DNA of 14,803 nucleotides, from positions 1 through 14,803 of the forward strand of contig JASIEN010000657.1 of the NCBI GenBank assembly GCA_030045935.1, given 5' to 3'. How positions within the stretch are numbered: position 1 is the first letter of the stretch; every line of letters begins with the position of its first letter. Shown here piece by piece: positions 1 to 7,603 of the stretch. The position numbers and the translations under genes are program-made. Below the pieces are notes generated by a model. The model saw only the letters and a program-made list of their open reading frames with translations, was not told the origin of the DNA and did no database searches. Origin of the DNA: Candidatus Sulfotelmatobacter sp. Its GTDB lineage: Bacteria > Acidobacteriota > Terriglobia > Terriglobales > Acidobacteriaceae.

Positions 1-243
1 AATCGACGCTCTTCGCCCCGAAAACGCCCAAAAGCGATTTCTGAGGTTGTCACAAGCGAAAAGCAGTTTCCTCCTCGCTCGCTTCGCTCGCGCCTCGGAA
101 TGACAAGGATTTGTGGAATTCGCAGCGTCAGTTTTGGAAGTGACGAAAACGTGAGGTCCCTCGACTTCGCTCGGGATGACAAAGATCCAAGGACTCAAGC
201 TGAAAGCTGACCGCTAAGAGCCAAGAGCTAGAAGCTAAGAAAG
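1..243. repeat. Gene-free flank with degenerate short repeats
   Basis: No credible gene is visible here. Two diverged copies of one motif lie in direct orientation, at about 70-109 and 153-187. Both contain TTCGCTCG followed by GGAATGACAA or GGGATGACAA. Bases 197-210 are two exact tandem copies of AAGCTGA, and up to about 243 the sequence continues as a degenerate array built from AGCTAAGA and AAGAGCTA-like units, ending at the stop codon of the neighbouring gene. Such motifs look like dispersed intergenic repeats rather than coding DNA. I remember similar strings from acidobacterial genomes, but this was not checked. Confidence 0.6.
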
Positions 244-1449
244 CTAAATCGGCTTCCCTCTGAAGATCCAGATCAGCTCAATAATCAGAATCACGACAAC
301 CATCAGTTCCAGCACGAACGCGCGGCTCTGATTGAACTGGTCGACCATGAAGCGGTAAAGCTCTTCTGCGGTGCGCAGCTTTTCCTGAACGAGGTCTTTG
401 TAGTCGGGGACGCCCACTTTCTGCGCCGCTAACTTATACAGGCGCGCGGAAAACATGTCGCTGAGGAACTTGATGGCATTGTCGGCGCGCTCGGTGAGCT
501 CGCCTACATCGAACAGGACCGTATGCAGCTTGCTGGCAGCACGCGCGGTGCGCCAGCGCGACAACAGGCCTGACCCTCCGCGGTCGAGGAACGCGTAGAC
601 CTGTTCGAGCTGTTTGGTGAGCAGGTCGTCATAGTGGCGGAACTCGAGCAGCTGTGAGTTGGCGTACTGCAGAAGCTGAATGGCCGTTTCGGCGCCTGCG
701 GGAGTGTCGTAGATGAAGGCGGCGTTCCATCCGATGACCGCGAGGTCGTTGGCGTAATACGAGATGCGGGATTGGAGAATCTCCTGGCGCTCGCCGTCCG
801 AGAGCTGCTGGGATTCTCCGCGGACAACCTGCGCAATATAAGCGCCTTGCTTTGCCAGCAGGTCACTGGCCGAGGGGGAGCCGATGATCTCGCGAAGGTG
901 GAAGATAAAATAGTCTTCACGCAGCCACTCGCTGGTGTAAGGCTTGACTAGAGCGGGCGCGGCGCGTTCGAGCTTCTGCTTAACAATTCGGGTGGCGAGG
1001 CTTTCGAAGTTGGTGTCCCAGACCCAGCGGGAAGAGAGCTGCACCAGCTTGTCCCAGTCGCCGGAAAAAGGCAGCTCAAAGACCACGCTGACCACGCCGT
1101 AGTCGTAATACTTGATTTCGCCTTGCAGGCGCTCGCCGGACTCGAGAATGAGCGGATCTAACGGCTCTTCGACGGGGGGACGCTGGTAGCGGACGTATCC
1201 GGGTGCCGAGTGTTTGAACGTCGTTGCGGTGGTGCGGGCGCCGAGGATGTCGCGGAGTTGGTCGAGTCGAATCTCTTCGCAGACGTCGAACTGGATTAGA
1301 ACGAGCACAGAACCGCACAGCGGAGCGTCGGGAGGCTTTGCAGAGACAAGGGTGGGCAGCGCTTCAGGGGGAACCTTCGCCGCGGCAGGCTGCGAAAGGG
1401 TCTTCGCCTCGCTGGGCGGGGTAAGGAGAATTGTGTTTTCGGCTTCCAT
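244..1449 (-). CDS. Tail-anchored protein resembling the RMD1/YagE (DUF155) family
   Basis: This encodes 401 residues from the ATG at 1449. An in-frame TTG at 1476 would add nine residues, but neither start has a clear Shine-Dalgarno sequence, so ATG is preferred. The N-terminal ~40 residues are rich in Pro, Ala and Ser and look disordered. A segment around residues 113-127 (KYYDYGVVSVVFELP) resembles the 'YxYGxVVxF' core of the RMD1/YagE family. The middle is helical and charged, with a stretch like WDxPxxxxxxxLLxYAxxQLLExRxYDDLL. The protein ends in one hydrophobic segment at about 378-396 (VLELMVVVILIIELIWIF) and a short basic tail, again as in that family. Family members are membrane proteins; yeast Rmd1 and human RMND1 act at organelles, and the bacterial role is unknown. 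The gene lies 148 bp downstream of the YdiJ-like gene and may have its own promoter. The assignment is by motif recall only; a generic membrane protein remains possible. Confidence 0.6.
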   Translation of the reverse strand: MEAENTILLTPPSEAKTLSQPAAAKVPPEALPTLVSAKPPDAPLCGSVLVLIQFDVCEEIRLDQLRDILGARTTATTFKHSAPGYVRYQRPPVEEPLDPLILESGERLQGEIKYYDYGVVSVVFELPFSGDWDKLVQLSSRWVWDTNFESLATRIVKQKLERAAPALVKPYTSEWLREDYFIFHLREIIGSPSASDLLAKQGAYIAQVVRGESQQLSDGERQEILQSRISYYANDLAVIGWNAAFIYDTPAGAETAIQLLQYANSQLLEFRHYDDLLTKQLEQVYAFLDRGGSGLLSRWRTARAASKLHTVLFDVGELTERADNAIKFLSDMFSARLYKLAAQKVGVPDYKDLVQEKLRTAEELYRFMVDQFNQSRAFVLELMVVVILIIELIWIFRGKPI

Positions 1450-1597
1450 AGCGGCCGGCTTTCTGAAGGGCGCCAAGTACGGCGGCGCGCAAGGCCAGGG
1501 TGGCTAACCGCTGCCCATCTATATATTTTCCCAGAAAATGGGGGATATGGGCCAGAGGCAGGTAAGTAGCTGAATACACAATACTTAGTCCAGCAGA
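1450..1597. other. Intergenic region, AT-rich patch with weak hairpin
   Basis: This is the gap between the stop of the YdiJ-like gene and the start of the DUF155-like gene. It holds an AT-rich patch (about 1519-1539) with a small inverted repeat, ATTTTC-CCA-GAAAAT at 1525-1539. Read on the minus strand this is followed by AATATATAG, which could serve as a -10-like element for the downstream gene, but I see no convincing -35 at the right distance. There is no U-tract that would make the hairpin a classical terminator. Confidence 0.3.
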
Positions 1598-4500
1598 TTA
1601 TTTTCTTCTAGTAGCCGCCCACATCAGCGCCGCCCCTGCGGCCATTGCCGCCAACCCCACTCCAGCCCGCTTCATCGATTGCCTTACCTCACATTCATGG
1701 CGGCGGGTTAGAGCGGATTCGGGATATCGATTACCGTCGGACAGTTGCTCACCTTGTAGAGCCATTTGCAGAACTTCTGCCAGATGCAAAGCTTGGCGGT
1801 TGGATCCCTGGGCGATCTGTTCGCGGCAACTGAAGCCGTTGGCGATGATCAGCCAATCGTCGGGGGCCTTGCGGACGGCGGGCATGAGTTCGAGTTCGCC
1901 GATGGCGATCGAGACGTCATACTTTTCCCGCTCGAAGCCGAAGGAACCAGCCATGCCGCAGCACCCGGGCGCGGGGGCAGTGAAGTCTATGCCGATGCGC
2001 CGCAGGATCGACTCTTCGGCGGTCATCTTCATCACCGACTTCTGATGGCAGTGGCCGTGGAGCAGGGCTTTGCGGTTCAGCGGCGGCACCCGAAGGTCTT
2101 TGGCGTAGGTTTCGAGGAATTCGCTCAGCAGAAAAGTCTGGCGTGATAGCGCCTGCGCGCGCTGGTCGCGCGGGAACAGATTGATGAGTTCGTCGCGGAA
2201 GACGGCGACGCAGCTGGGCTCAAGTCCAACGACGGGAATGCAGGCTTCGATCTCGGGTTGAAGCGTATCGAGAATTTGCAGCAGCAAAGCTTTCGCCCGG
2301 TCGAGCATGCCGTGGTCGTAGAGTGGACGTCCGCAGCAGAGGTGTGGTTTGGGAACGAGCACACGAAATCCGGCGGCTTCGAGAACTTCTGTGGCGGCCC
2401 GGGCAATGCTGGGGCGGAAGTAGTTGGCAAAGGTGTCAGGCCATAACAGCACCTCAGGGGCTAAAGCCCCGTTCTCATAATTGCGCTCACGCGGCGCTAA
2501 AGCGCCGCTCTTCCACTCGGCGGCCTTCTCTTTGCGCGTGCGGAAAAACCAGGCTTTGAACGTTTCGGGGGCAAATGCGGGAATCGAACGCTCAAGCGGG
2601 ATTCCAGCTGCGAGTTTTGCAATTTCGCGGAGGATGGGTAGCTGCGTGGTGAGATTGATGAGGCCGGGGACTCTCGACGCCACGCGCGCCCACAGATCGA
2701 TATTGCCGAAGGCGTGGGCGCTGATGGGCCGCGCACGGCCTTCGTAATAGTGAGAAAGAAATTCGGACTTATACATCGCCACGTCGACGCCGACCGGACA
2801 ATCGCTTTTGCATCCTTTGCAGGCCAGGCAGAGGTCGAGAGATTTTTTCACTTCTTCGCTGCGCCAGCGGTCGCGGATGATCGCATCTTCCCGGTTGCCT
2901 TGCGTCATCTCCCAAAGCAAATGGGCACGGCCCCGGGTCGACTGTTCTTCTTCCATAGTGGCGCGGTAACTGGGACACATGACGCCGCCTTCGGAATGGC
3001 GGCACTTGCCAACGCCAACGCAGCGTAGTGTGGCTTCGGCCAGACTGCCGTGGTCGGCTTCGAACTTGAAATGAGTTTCCGGCTGCCATGGTGCGTAGTC
3101 CGCGCCCAGGCGCAAGTTCTCATCGAGCTTGTTGGGCGTCTTCCCAGGAGAACCGATCAGTTTGCCCGGATTCATCTTCCATGCAGGGTCCCAGGCGGAT
3201 TTGAAATCGCGAAACGCTTGTATCAGTTCCGGGCCGAACATTTTAGGCAGCAATTCGCCGCGCGATTGTCCATCCCCATGCTCGCCGGAGATCGACCCGC
3301 CATAACCTACGACCAGATCCGCGGCTTCTTCCATGAAACGCCTGAACTTGGCAATGCCCTCTTTCGATTGCAGGTCGAAATTGATCCGCGTGTGCACGCA
3401 GCCGTGGCCGAAATGTCCGTAGAGCGAGCCTTTGTAGCCGTAGGCAGCAAACATTTTGCGCAGGTCGCGAAGATAGCCGCCAAGTTTTTCGGGAGCGACG
3501 GCCGCGTCCTCCCATCCTTCCCAATTGAGGTCTTCGCCGGGAACGTGCGAAGTTGCTCCAAGGCTGGACTCGCGAACGACCCAGACGAGCTTGGCCTGGT
3601 TCTTGTCACAAAGGCGCATCTGGGGAGGGTTGGAACCGCGGGCGAGGGACTGCATCAAACCCCGAGCTTGCGATTCGGCTTCGGCAGCAGTCCAAGCTCC
3701 GAATTCAACCAACAGCCAGCCGCCTCCCTCGGGAAGAAGCGCAAGGCCTTCGGAGTTGATTTTCTTCAGGCGCGTGTAGTGGACGAGAAGATCGTCGAAG
3801 CCTTCGAGGCCGATAGGCTTGTGCTCCATGATCTCGGGAACGTGGTCGGCACATTGATAGACGTCGGGATAGCCAAGAACGAGCAATACGCGTTCGGGGG
3901 GGCTTTCTACAAGACGGCAGGTGGCTTCGAGAATTGTGACGCAGGTTCCTTCGGAACCGACAAGCGCGCGGGCGACGTTGAATCCGTTTTCCGGAAGAAG
4001 ATATTGCAGGTTGTAGCCCGAGACGCGGCGGGGAATGTTGGGGAATTGCCTGCGCATCAGTTCGCCGTATTTGCCGGCGATTTGATCAAGAGCGCCACGT
4101 ATTTCAGTGACGCGGTCGGCGCAGCTGCGGCGCGATACGCCCACATGGTCCGTACTTGGTTCTATCAGATTTGGGCCAACTTTCATGCGCACGCCGTCAT
4201 AGGTGAGGATCTCGAGCGCTTCGATGTTGTCGTCGGTTTTGCCGGCCATGACGGAGTGCACGCCGCAGGAGTTGTTGCCGATCATGCCCCCGAGCGTGCA
4301 GCGGTCGTGCGTTGCGGGATCGGGCGCGAAGGTGAGATGGTGCTTCTCGGCAGCGGCGCGAAGGTGATCGAGCACCACTCCCGGCTGCACGCGGGCGATG
4401 CGGCGTCCGGGATCGATCTCGAGGATCGAGTTCATGTACTTCGAGAAATCAAGGACCACGGCGACGTTGCAGCATTGCCCGGCGAGCGAAGTTCCGCCGC

Positions 4501-4753
4501 CGCGGCATAGCAGGGGCGCGCCGAATTCGCGACAGAGAGCCACGGTGGCTTCGACATCGTCGTTGTTGCGCGGAATCACGACTCCGATCGGGACCTGGCG
4601 GTAGTTGGAGCCGTCGGTGGCGTAGAGAGCGCGGGCGCTGGAGTCGAAGCGGACTTCGCCTTTGATGGCGTCTCGAAGAGATTTGGCGAGGGCGGACGCG
4701 TCTGCATTTTCGGTCGTCCGTCTTGATGATAATTCCACGAATACGCCGGCCAT
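1598..4753 (-). CDS. YdiJ-like FAD/Fe-S oxidoreductase (GlcD-GlcF type fusion)
   Basis: The 1051 residues hold three modules. First is an FAD-binding PCMH domain, with RGGGTSLAGQ at 84-93 and TLGGMIGNNSCG at 153-164. Its FAD-oxidase C-terminal part carries YGHFGHGCVH at 445-454 and SGEHGDGQSRGE at 489-500. Second is a two-cluster ferredoxin domain: C578, C584, C593, then CLACKGCKSDCP with C642, C645, C648 and C652. Third is a pair of CCG domains, CCGRP at 807 and CCGMAGSFGFE at 931, with HGHCHQK at 899-905. This order and size match E. coli YdiJ (about 1018 aa), reported as a D-2-hydroxyglutarate dehydrogenase; related proteins oxidise D-lactate or glycolate. Electrons probably leave through the Fe-S part to quinone. 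Substrate is not readable from sequence. Two oddities: residues 749-766 are encoded by a palindromic repeat, and a hydrophobic tail (about 1029-1047, then RRK) follows the usual C-terminus. The ATG is preceded by GAAGGAG at 4-nt spacing, which fixes the start. Confidence 0.88.
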   Translation of the reverse strand: MAGVFVELSSRRTTENADASALAKSLRDAIKGEVRFDSSARALYATDGSNYRQVPIGVVIPRNNDDVEATVALCREFGAPLLCRGGGTSLAGQCCNVAVVLDFSKYMNSILEIDPGRRIARVQPGVVLDHLRAAAEKHHLTFAPDPATHDRCTLGGMIGNNSCGVHSVMAGKTDDNIEALEILTYDGVRMKVGPNLIEPSTDHVGVSRRSCADRVTEIRGALDQIAGKYGELMRRQFPNIPRRVSGYNLQYLLPENGFNVARALVGSEGTCVTILEATCRLVESPPERVLLVLGYPDVYQCADHVPEIMEHKPIGLEGFDDLLVHYTRLKKINSEGLALLPEGGGWLLVEFGAWTAAEAESQARGLMQSLARGSNPPQMRLCDKNQAKLVWVVRESSLGATSHVPGEDLNWEGWEDAAVAPEKLGGYLRDLRKMFAAYGYKGSLYGHFGHGCVHTRINFDLQSKEGIAKFRRFMEEAADLVVGYGGSISGEHGDGQSRGELLPKMFGPELIQAFRDFKSAWDPAWKMNPGKLIGSPGKTPNKLDENLRLGADYAPWQPETHFKFEADHGSLAEATLRCVGVGKCRHSEGGVMCPSYRATMEEEQSTRGRAHLLWEMTQGNREDAIIRDRWRSEEVKKSLDLCLACKGCKSDCPVGVDVAMYKSEFLSHYYEGRARPISAHAFGNIDLWARVASRVPGLINLTTQLPILREIAKLAAGIPLERSIPAFAPETFKAWFFRTRKEKAAEWKSGALAPRERNYENGALAPEVLLWPDTFANYFRPSIARAATEVLEAAGFRVLVPKPHLCCGRPLYDHGMLDRAKALLLQILDTLQPEIEACIPVVGLEPSCVAVFRDELINLFPRDQRAQALSRQTFLLSEFLETYAKDLRVPPLNRKALLHGHCHQKSVMKMTAEESILRRIGIDFTAPAPGCCGMAGSFGFEREKYDVSIAIGELELMPAVRKAPDDWLIIANGFSCREQIAQGSNRQALHLAEVLQMALQGEQLSDGNRYPESALTRRHECEVRQSMKRAGVGLAAMAAGAALMWAATRRK
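2457..2508. repeat. Twin palindrome inside the YdiJ-like gene
   Basis: Two perfect palindromes lie 20 nt apart. The first is GGGGCTAAAGCCCC at 2457-2470, with 6-bp arms and an AA loop. The second is GCGGCGCTAAAGCGCCGC at 2491-2508, with 8-bp arms and an AA loop. Read in the gene's frame both encode Gly-Ala-Leu-Ala-Pro, giving a duplicated GALAP within residues 749-766. This is the linker between the ferredoxin module and the first CCG domain. The layout matches the elements at 9495-9545 and 14037-14090. Confidence 0.85.
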
Positions 4754-4757
4754 GCGG

Positions 4758-4764
4758 CTCCTTC
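4758..4764 (-). promoter_or_regulatory. Ribosome binding site of the YdiJ-like gene
   Basis: On the minus strand the sequence GAAGGAG ends 4 nt before the ATG at 4753. It is a strong match to the Shine-Dalgarno consensus and supports that start over any upstream codon. Confidence 0.75.
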
Positions 4765-4822
4765 AATTATTAGCCGATTAGCAGTGAACGCCGGGAGTAT
4801 ATCGCACCAGGGCGCCGGAACA

Positions 4823-4838
4823 TGTGATTTAGGTCACG
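4823..4838. promoter_or_regulatory. CRP/FNR-family-like operator
   Basis: The sequence TGTGATTTAGGTCACG fits TGTGA-N6-TCACA at nine of ten half-site bases, the classical CRP-type palindrome also used by other CRP/FNR-superfamily regulators. Its centre is about 77 bp upstream of the ATG of the YdiJ-like gene, in the 170-bp gap after coxD. That position suits control of the oxidoreductase gene by carbon or redox state. The palindrome is seen directly; binding and regulator identity are inferred. Confidence 0.45.
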
Positions 4839-4904
4839 CCGCTGTGCAGGCCAGCAGAGTTAGAAAGTTTAAACACAGAAAACACAGGGTCCCACTGGCT
4901 AACC

Positions 4905-4921
4905 TGTTCGCGATGCGAACA
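4905..4921. repeat. Hairpin just after coxD, possible transcript end
   Basis: TGTTCGC-GAT-GCGAACA forms a perfect 7-bp stem with a 3-nt loop, starting 2 nt past the coxD stop codon. It marks the 3' end of the respiratory gene train and could stabilise or end that transcript. No U-run follows on the minus strand, so it is not a textbook intrinsic terminator. The following bases up to about 4870 hold only short AAACACAG-like direct repeats. Confidence 0.4.
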
Positions 4922-4923
4922 CC

Positions 4924-5232
4924 TCAGCTCCACGTGCGCGTTGCGTAGTCGGCCATCGTCAGACCTAGCAAGAGCAGCAGGAAGAAGAGCGCAGCCACGA
5001 TCACCAACTTGGTCAGCTTTTCGCTGGCATGCCAGACGTGCATGAAAAACAGAGCAACGAGAGTGGCTTTGATGCTAGCGATGACGAGCGCAACAACCGA
5101 ATTGAACGGCCCGAGTTCAAGGTATGCGACTCTGTATGTCACGAAGGTGAGCACGAGCAGCGTGGCCCATACTCCGAAATACAGCTTGAGCGGTGACGAT
5201 TTCGAGTGTCCGGATGCAGCGGATTCAGCCAT
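4924..5232 (-). CDS. coxD: caa3-type cytochrome c oxidase subunit IV
   Basis: This 102-residue protein has three hydrophobic helices (about 17-37, 43-66 and 72-94). It carries the pattern SVVALVIASIKATLVALFFM followed by HVWHASEKLTKLV, typical of the prokaryotic COX4 family found in caa3 oxidases. The subunit sits beside subunits I and III and is thought to help assembly or stability; it carries no redox centre. It begins 6 bp after the coxC stop and has GTGAGG about 4 nt upstream of its ATG. It is the last gene of the train, with a hairpin directly behind it. Confidence 0.9.
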   Translation of the reverse strand: MAESAASGHSKSSPLKLYFGVWATLLVLTFVTYRVAYLELGPFNSVVALVIASIKATLVALFFMHVWHASEKLTKLVIVAALFFLLLLLGLTMADYATRTWS

Positions 5233-5238
5233 AAAGCC

Positions 5239-5949
5239 TCACGGATGTCGATCAATCAAATAGAGCAATGGGAACAGATAAATCCAGATAATGTCGACGA
5301 AGTGCCAGTAGAGTCCGCCGATCTCGACCGGAGTGTGATATTCCGGCGTGAAGTGTCCCTTGCATGCCATATACAAGAGGCAGGAAAAAATCCCCAGGCC
5401 AATGATCATGTGCAGGGCGTGAATGCCCGTCATCATGAAATAAAGAGAAAAGAAAATCTGTGCATGACGCGGGTTGGCGTATTCACCCGGATGGCTTGGA
5501 ATCGGCACATTATTGAAGCTGAATGACGCGCCGGGAACGTGATGTTCTTCGAACTTGTCGTAGTATTCCTTGCCCTTGATGCCTAGAAAGGCCAGTCCGA
5601 AAAGCATGGTGACTACGAGCATGCTGATCAATAAAGCACGGCGCGCGGTTTGCGCGGCCCAGACTGCTAAGACCACGGTCAAGCTGCTACAGATAAGAAC
5701 GGCAGTATTGGTTGCACCCAGGGTCGCGTCGATGGATTTGCTGGCCGCGCCGAAGTCTCCGAAATACCAGTGCCGGTAAATGAGGTAGGCGCAGAACATA
5801 CCGCCGAAGAACATGATCTCGGTACCCAGGAAAACCCACATCCCCAGGCTGGCGGAATTGCGCTGCTGTTCCGGGTCGGCGAAATGATGCAGCAGTTCAG
5901 GATGCAGCTGCTCTTGCCGATGTTCTCCCATTAAAGTGCTTTCAGGCAA
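5239..5949 (-). CDS. coxC: Cytochrome c oxidase subunit III
   Basis: The product is 236 residues from a TTG start. Features of subunit III are the SLGMWVFLGTEIMFFGGMF helix with its buried glutamate E44, the KGKEYYDKFEEH loop (125-136), GIHALHMIIG (175-184), and the terminal YWHFVDIIWIYLFPLLYL (214-231). Only about five membrane segments are seen, as in many short bacterial forms. Subunit III supports the proton uptake path and enzyme stability. Start choice: an ideal AGGAGGT ends 5 nt before the TTG at 5949. An in-frame ATG lies 18 nt further on (5931, 230 aa) but is 23 nt from that Shine-Dalgarno sequence, so TTG is preferred. The first 8 bases overlap the end of coxA, which implies translational coupling. 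Confidence 0.92.
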   Translation of the reverse strand: MPESTLMGEHRQEQLHPELLHHFADPEQQRNSASLGMWVFLGTEIMFFGGMFCAYLIYRHWYFGDFGAASKSIDATLGATNTAVLICSSLTVVLAVWAAQTARRALLISMLVVTMLFGLAFLGIKGKEYYDKFEEHHVPGASFSFNNVPIPSHPGEYANPRHAQIFFSLYFMMTGIHALHMIIGLGIFSCLLYMACKGHFTPEYHTPVEIGGLYWHFVDIIWIYLFPLLYLIDRHP

Positions 5950-7600
5950 CGGTGACCTCCTGCGCCTGTGGCGGCGCGTCGAGTTCGTCGTAGTTGTACG
6001 CTTCCCAGGTCACGACTGGCTCTTCGTCGAAATTGAACGTGGGCGGAGGCGACGCGGTTTTCCATTCAAGGCCGGCGGCGTTCCAGGGATTGTCCGACGC
6101 TGGCTTGCCATAGCGCATCGACCAGAGGAAATAAACCATGGGCAGTAAATATCCCACGCCGAGAACGGTGGCTCCGGCGGTCGAAAGCACGTTCAGCACC
6201 TGAAATTCCGGCATATGGCTGTAATCGTAATAGCGGCGCGGCATTCCCAAATATCCGAGAACGAATTGCGGAAAGAATGTCAGATTAAAGCCGATAAAGA
6301 CGATCAGCGCGGCCAGGCGCGCCCAGCCTTCGGGATAGAGCTTGCCGGAAATCTTGGGCCACCAGAAATGCATGCCGCCCAAATATCCCATGACCGCCCC
6401 GCCGACCATAATGTAGTGGAAGTGAGCGACAACAAAGTACGTGTCGGTGACGTGCACGTTAATGCCCAGCGCCGCGAGGAACAGTCCGGACAGACCGCCG
6501 ATGGTGAACAGTCCGAGGAAACCAAAAGCGTAGAGCATCGGAGCGTCGTAGCGGATGGAGCCTTTGTAGAGGGTCGCGGTCCAGTTGAAGACTTTGATCG
6601 CAGAGGGGAGAGCCACGGCATAGCTGAGGAAAGAGAATACCAGCGCCGAGTAAACGGAAATCCCGGCGACGAACATGTGGTGCGCCCAGACCAAAAATCC
6701 GAAGACCGCGATGGCAATCGATGACAATGCCACAAACTGATAGCCGAAAATGCGCTTACGGGAGAAACAGGGGATGATTTCCGTGACCACGCCCATCGCG
6801 GGCAGAATCATGATGTAAACGGCGGGATGCGAGTAGAACCAGAACAGGTGCTGGAACAGAACCGGGTCGCCGCCAAGTTTGGGATCGAAAATTCCCAGGT
6901 GCAGGGCGCGTTCACAGGCGACCAGGACGATGGTGATGGCGACAACCGGCGTCCCGAGAAGCTGAATGATGCTGGTGGCGTAGTGGGCCCAGATGAACAG
7001 TGGCAAGCGCGACCAGGTCATACCGGGCGCGCGCATGCGATGTATTGTGACCACGAAGTTGAGGCCGGTAAGGATGGAGGAGAACCCGGCGATGAAGATG
7101 GCGATTCCAGCCTCGACAAATTTTGTATTGGTGAAGTTACTGCTGAAGGGAACGTAGAACGTCCAACCGGTGTCGACGCCGCCCGTCAACATGCAGTGCA
7201 GCATGATGATGCCGCCGATGATGTAGAGATACCAGCTCAGCAGGTTGATGCGCGGGAAAGCCAGATCTTTCGCTCCGACCATCATGGGCACCAAAAAGTT
7301 GCCCAGCGTGGCGGGTATCGATGGGATCAGAAAGAAGAACACCATTACCATGCCATGCTGAGTAAACAGCTTGTTATAGGTGTCGGCCTGGACGAGATCT
7401 CCCGCAGGTGTGAGCAGTTCGAGGCGAATCAGCAAGGCGAAGAATCCGCCGATGAAAAAGAAAAATGTGATCGAGATCAGATAGAGCAGGGCGATGCGTT
7501 TATGGTCGGTGGTGAGCAGCCACGACCAGATGCCGTACTCCTTATTTAGATAAGTCTCTCGTTCAAAACGTTGCTGTGGTACTACTGTCGGCATACCCAT
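5942..7600 (-). CDS. coxA: A2-type haem-copper oxidase subunit I (caa3)
   Basis: This 552-residue, roughly 12-helix catalytic subunit reduces O2 to water and pumps protons. All metal ligands are present: H82 and H395 for the low-spin haem; H258, H307 and H308 for CuB; H393 for the high-spin haem. Y262 is the cross-linked tyrosine. The D-pathway entry D112 (GAKDLAFPRIN) and N119 are kept, as is the K-pathway lysine K336 (LPSAIKVFNW). Helix VI reads FWFYSHPAVYIM: the glutamate of A1 oxidases is absent and a Tyr-Ser pair (Y256, S257) stands in, the hallmark of the A2 subfamily known from Rhodothermus marinus caa3. So the missing Glu is a subtype trait, not damage. The ATG at 7600 follows the coxB stop by 3 bp; a second ATG two codons later is possible. 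Confidence 0.97.
   Translation of the reverse strand: MGMPTVVPQQRFERETYLNKEYGIWSWLLTTDHKRIALLYLISITFFFFIGGFFALLIRLELLTPAGDLVQADTYNKLFTQHGMVMVFFFLIPSIPATLGNFLVPMMVGAKDLAFPRINLLSWYLYIIGGIIMLHCMLTGGVDTGWTFYVPFSSNFTNTKFVEAGIAIFIAGFSSILTGLNFVVTIHRMRAPGMTWSRLPLFIWAHYATSIIQLLGTPVVAITIVLVACERALHLGIFDPKLGGDPVLFQHLFWFYSHPAVYIMILPAMGVVTEIIPCFSRKRIFGYQFVALSSIAIAVFGFLVWAHHMFVAGISVYSALVFSFLSYAVALPSAIKVFNWTATLYKGSIRYDAPMLYAFGFLGLFTIGGLSGLFLAALGINVHVTDTYFVVAHFHYIMVGGAVMGYLGGMHFWWPKISGKLYPEGWARLAALIVFIGFNLTFFPQFVLGYLGMPRRYYDYSHMPEFQVLNVLSTAGATVLGVGYLLPMVYFLWSMRYGKPASDNPWNAAGLEWKTASPPPTFNFDEEPVVTWEAYNYDELDAPPQAQEVTVA
5955..5961 (-). promoter_or_regulatory. Shine-Dalgarno of coxC, lies in coxA codons
   Basis: AGGAGGT on the minus strand is a full match to the anti-Shine-Dalgarno sequence, 5 nt before the TTG codon at 5949. 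It is encoded inside the last codons of coxA and decides the TTG start of coxC. Confidence 0.8.
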
Positions 7601-7603
7601 TGC

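Noticed and set aside
1..243. CRISPR array
   Set aside because: The repeats are short, unequal and degenerate, without evenly sized unique spacers, and no cas gene is in the window.
3050..4510. A 486-codon plus-strand open frame antisense to the YdiJ-like gene
   Set aside because: It is the mirror of a clearly real gene with all its motifs. Its product has no recognisable domain, and long antisense frames are usual in GC-rich coding DNA.
4905..4921. Classical intrinsic terminator after coxD
   Set aside because: The hairpin is real, but the minus strand continues with GGTTAGCC rather than a run of U, so only a possible transcript end is claimed.
6817..6838. CoxA lacks the helix-VI glutamate of textbook oxidases (HPA rather than HPE), which could be read as an inactive enzyme
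   Set aside because: The Tyr-Ser pair before the histidine is the known A2-type replacement, and all metal ligands plus D112 and K336 are present, so the enzyme should be active.
6827..7549. A 240-codon plus-strand open frame within coxA
   Set aside because: It is antisense to conserved membrane helices and metal ligands of coxA. The polar, Asp/Glu/Gln-rich product is the expected reverse image of a hydrophobic protein.
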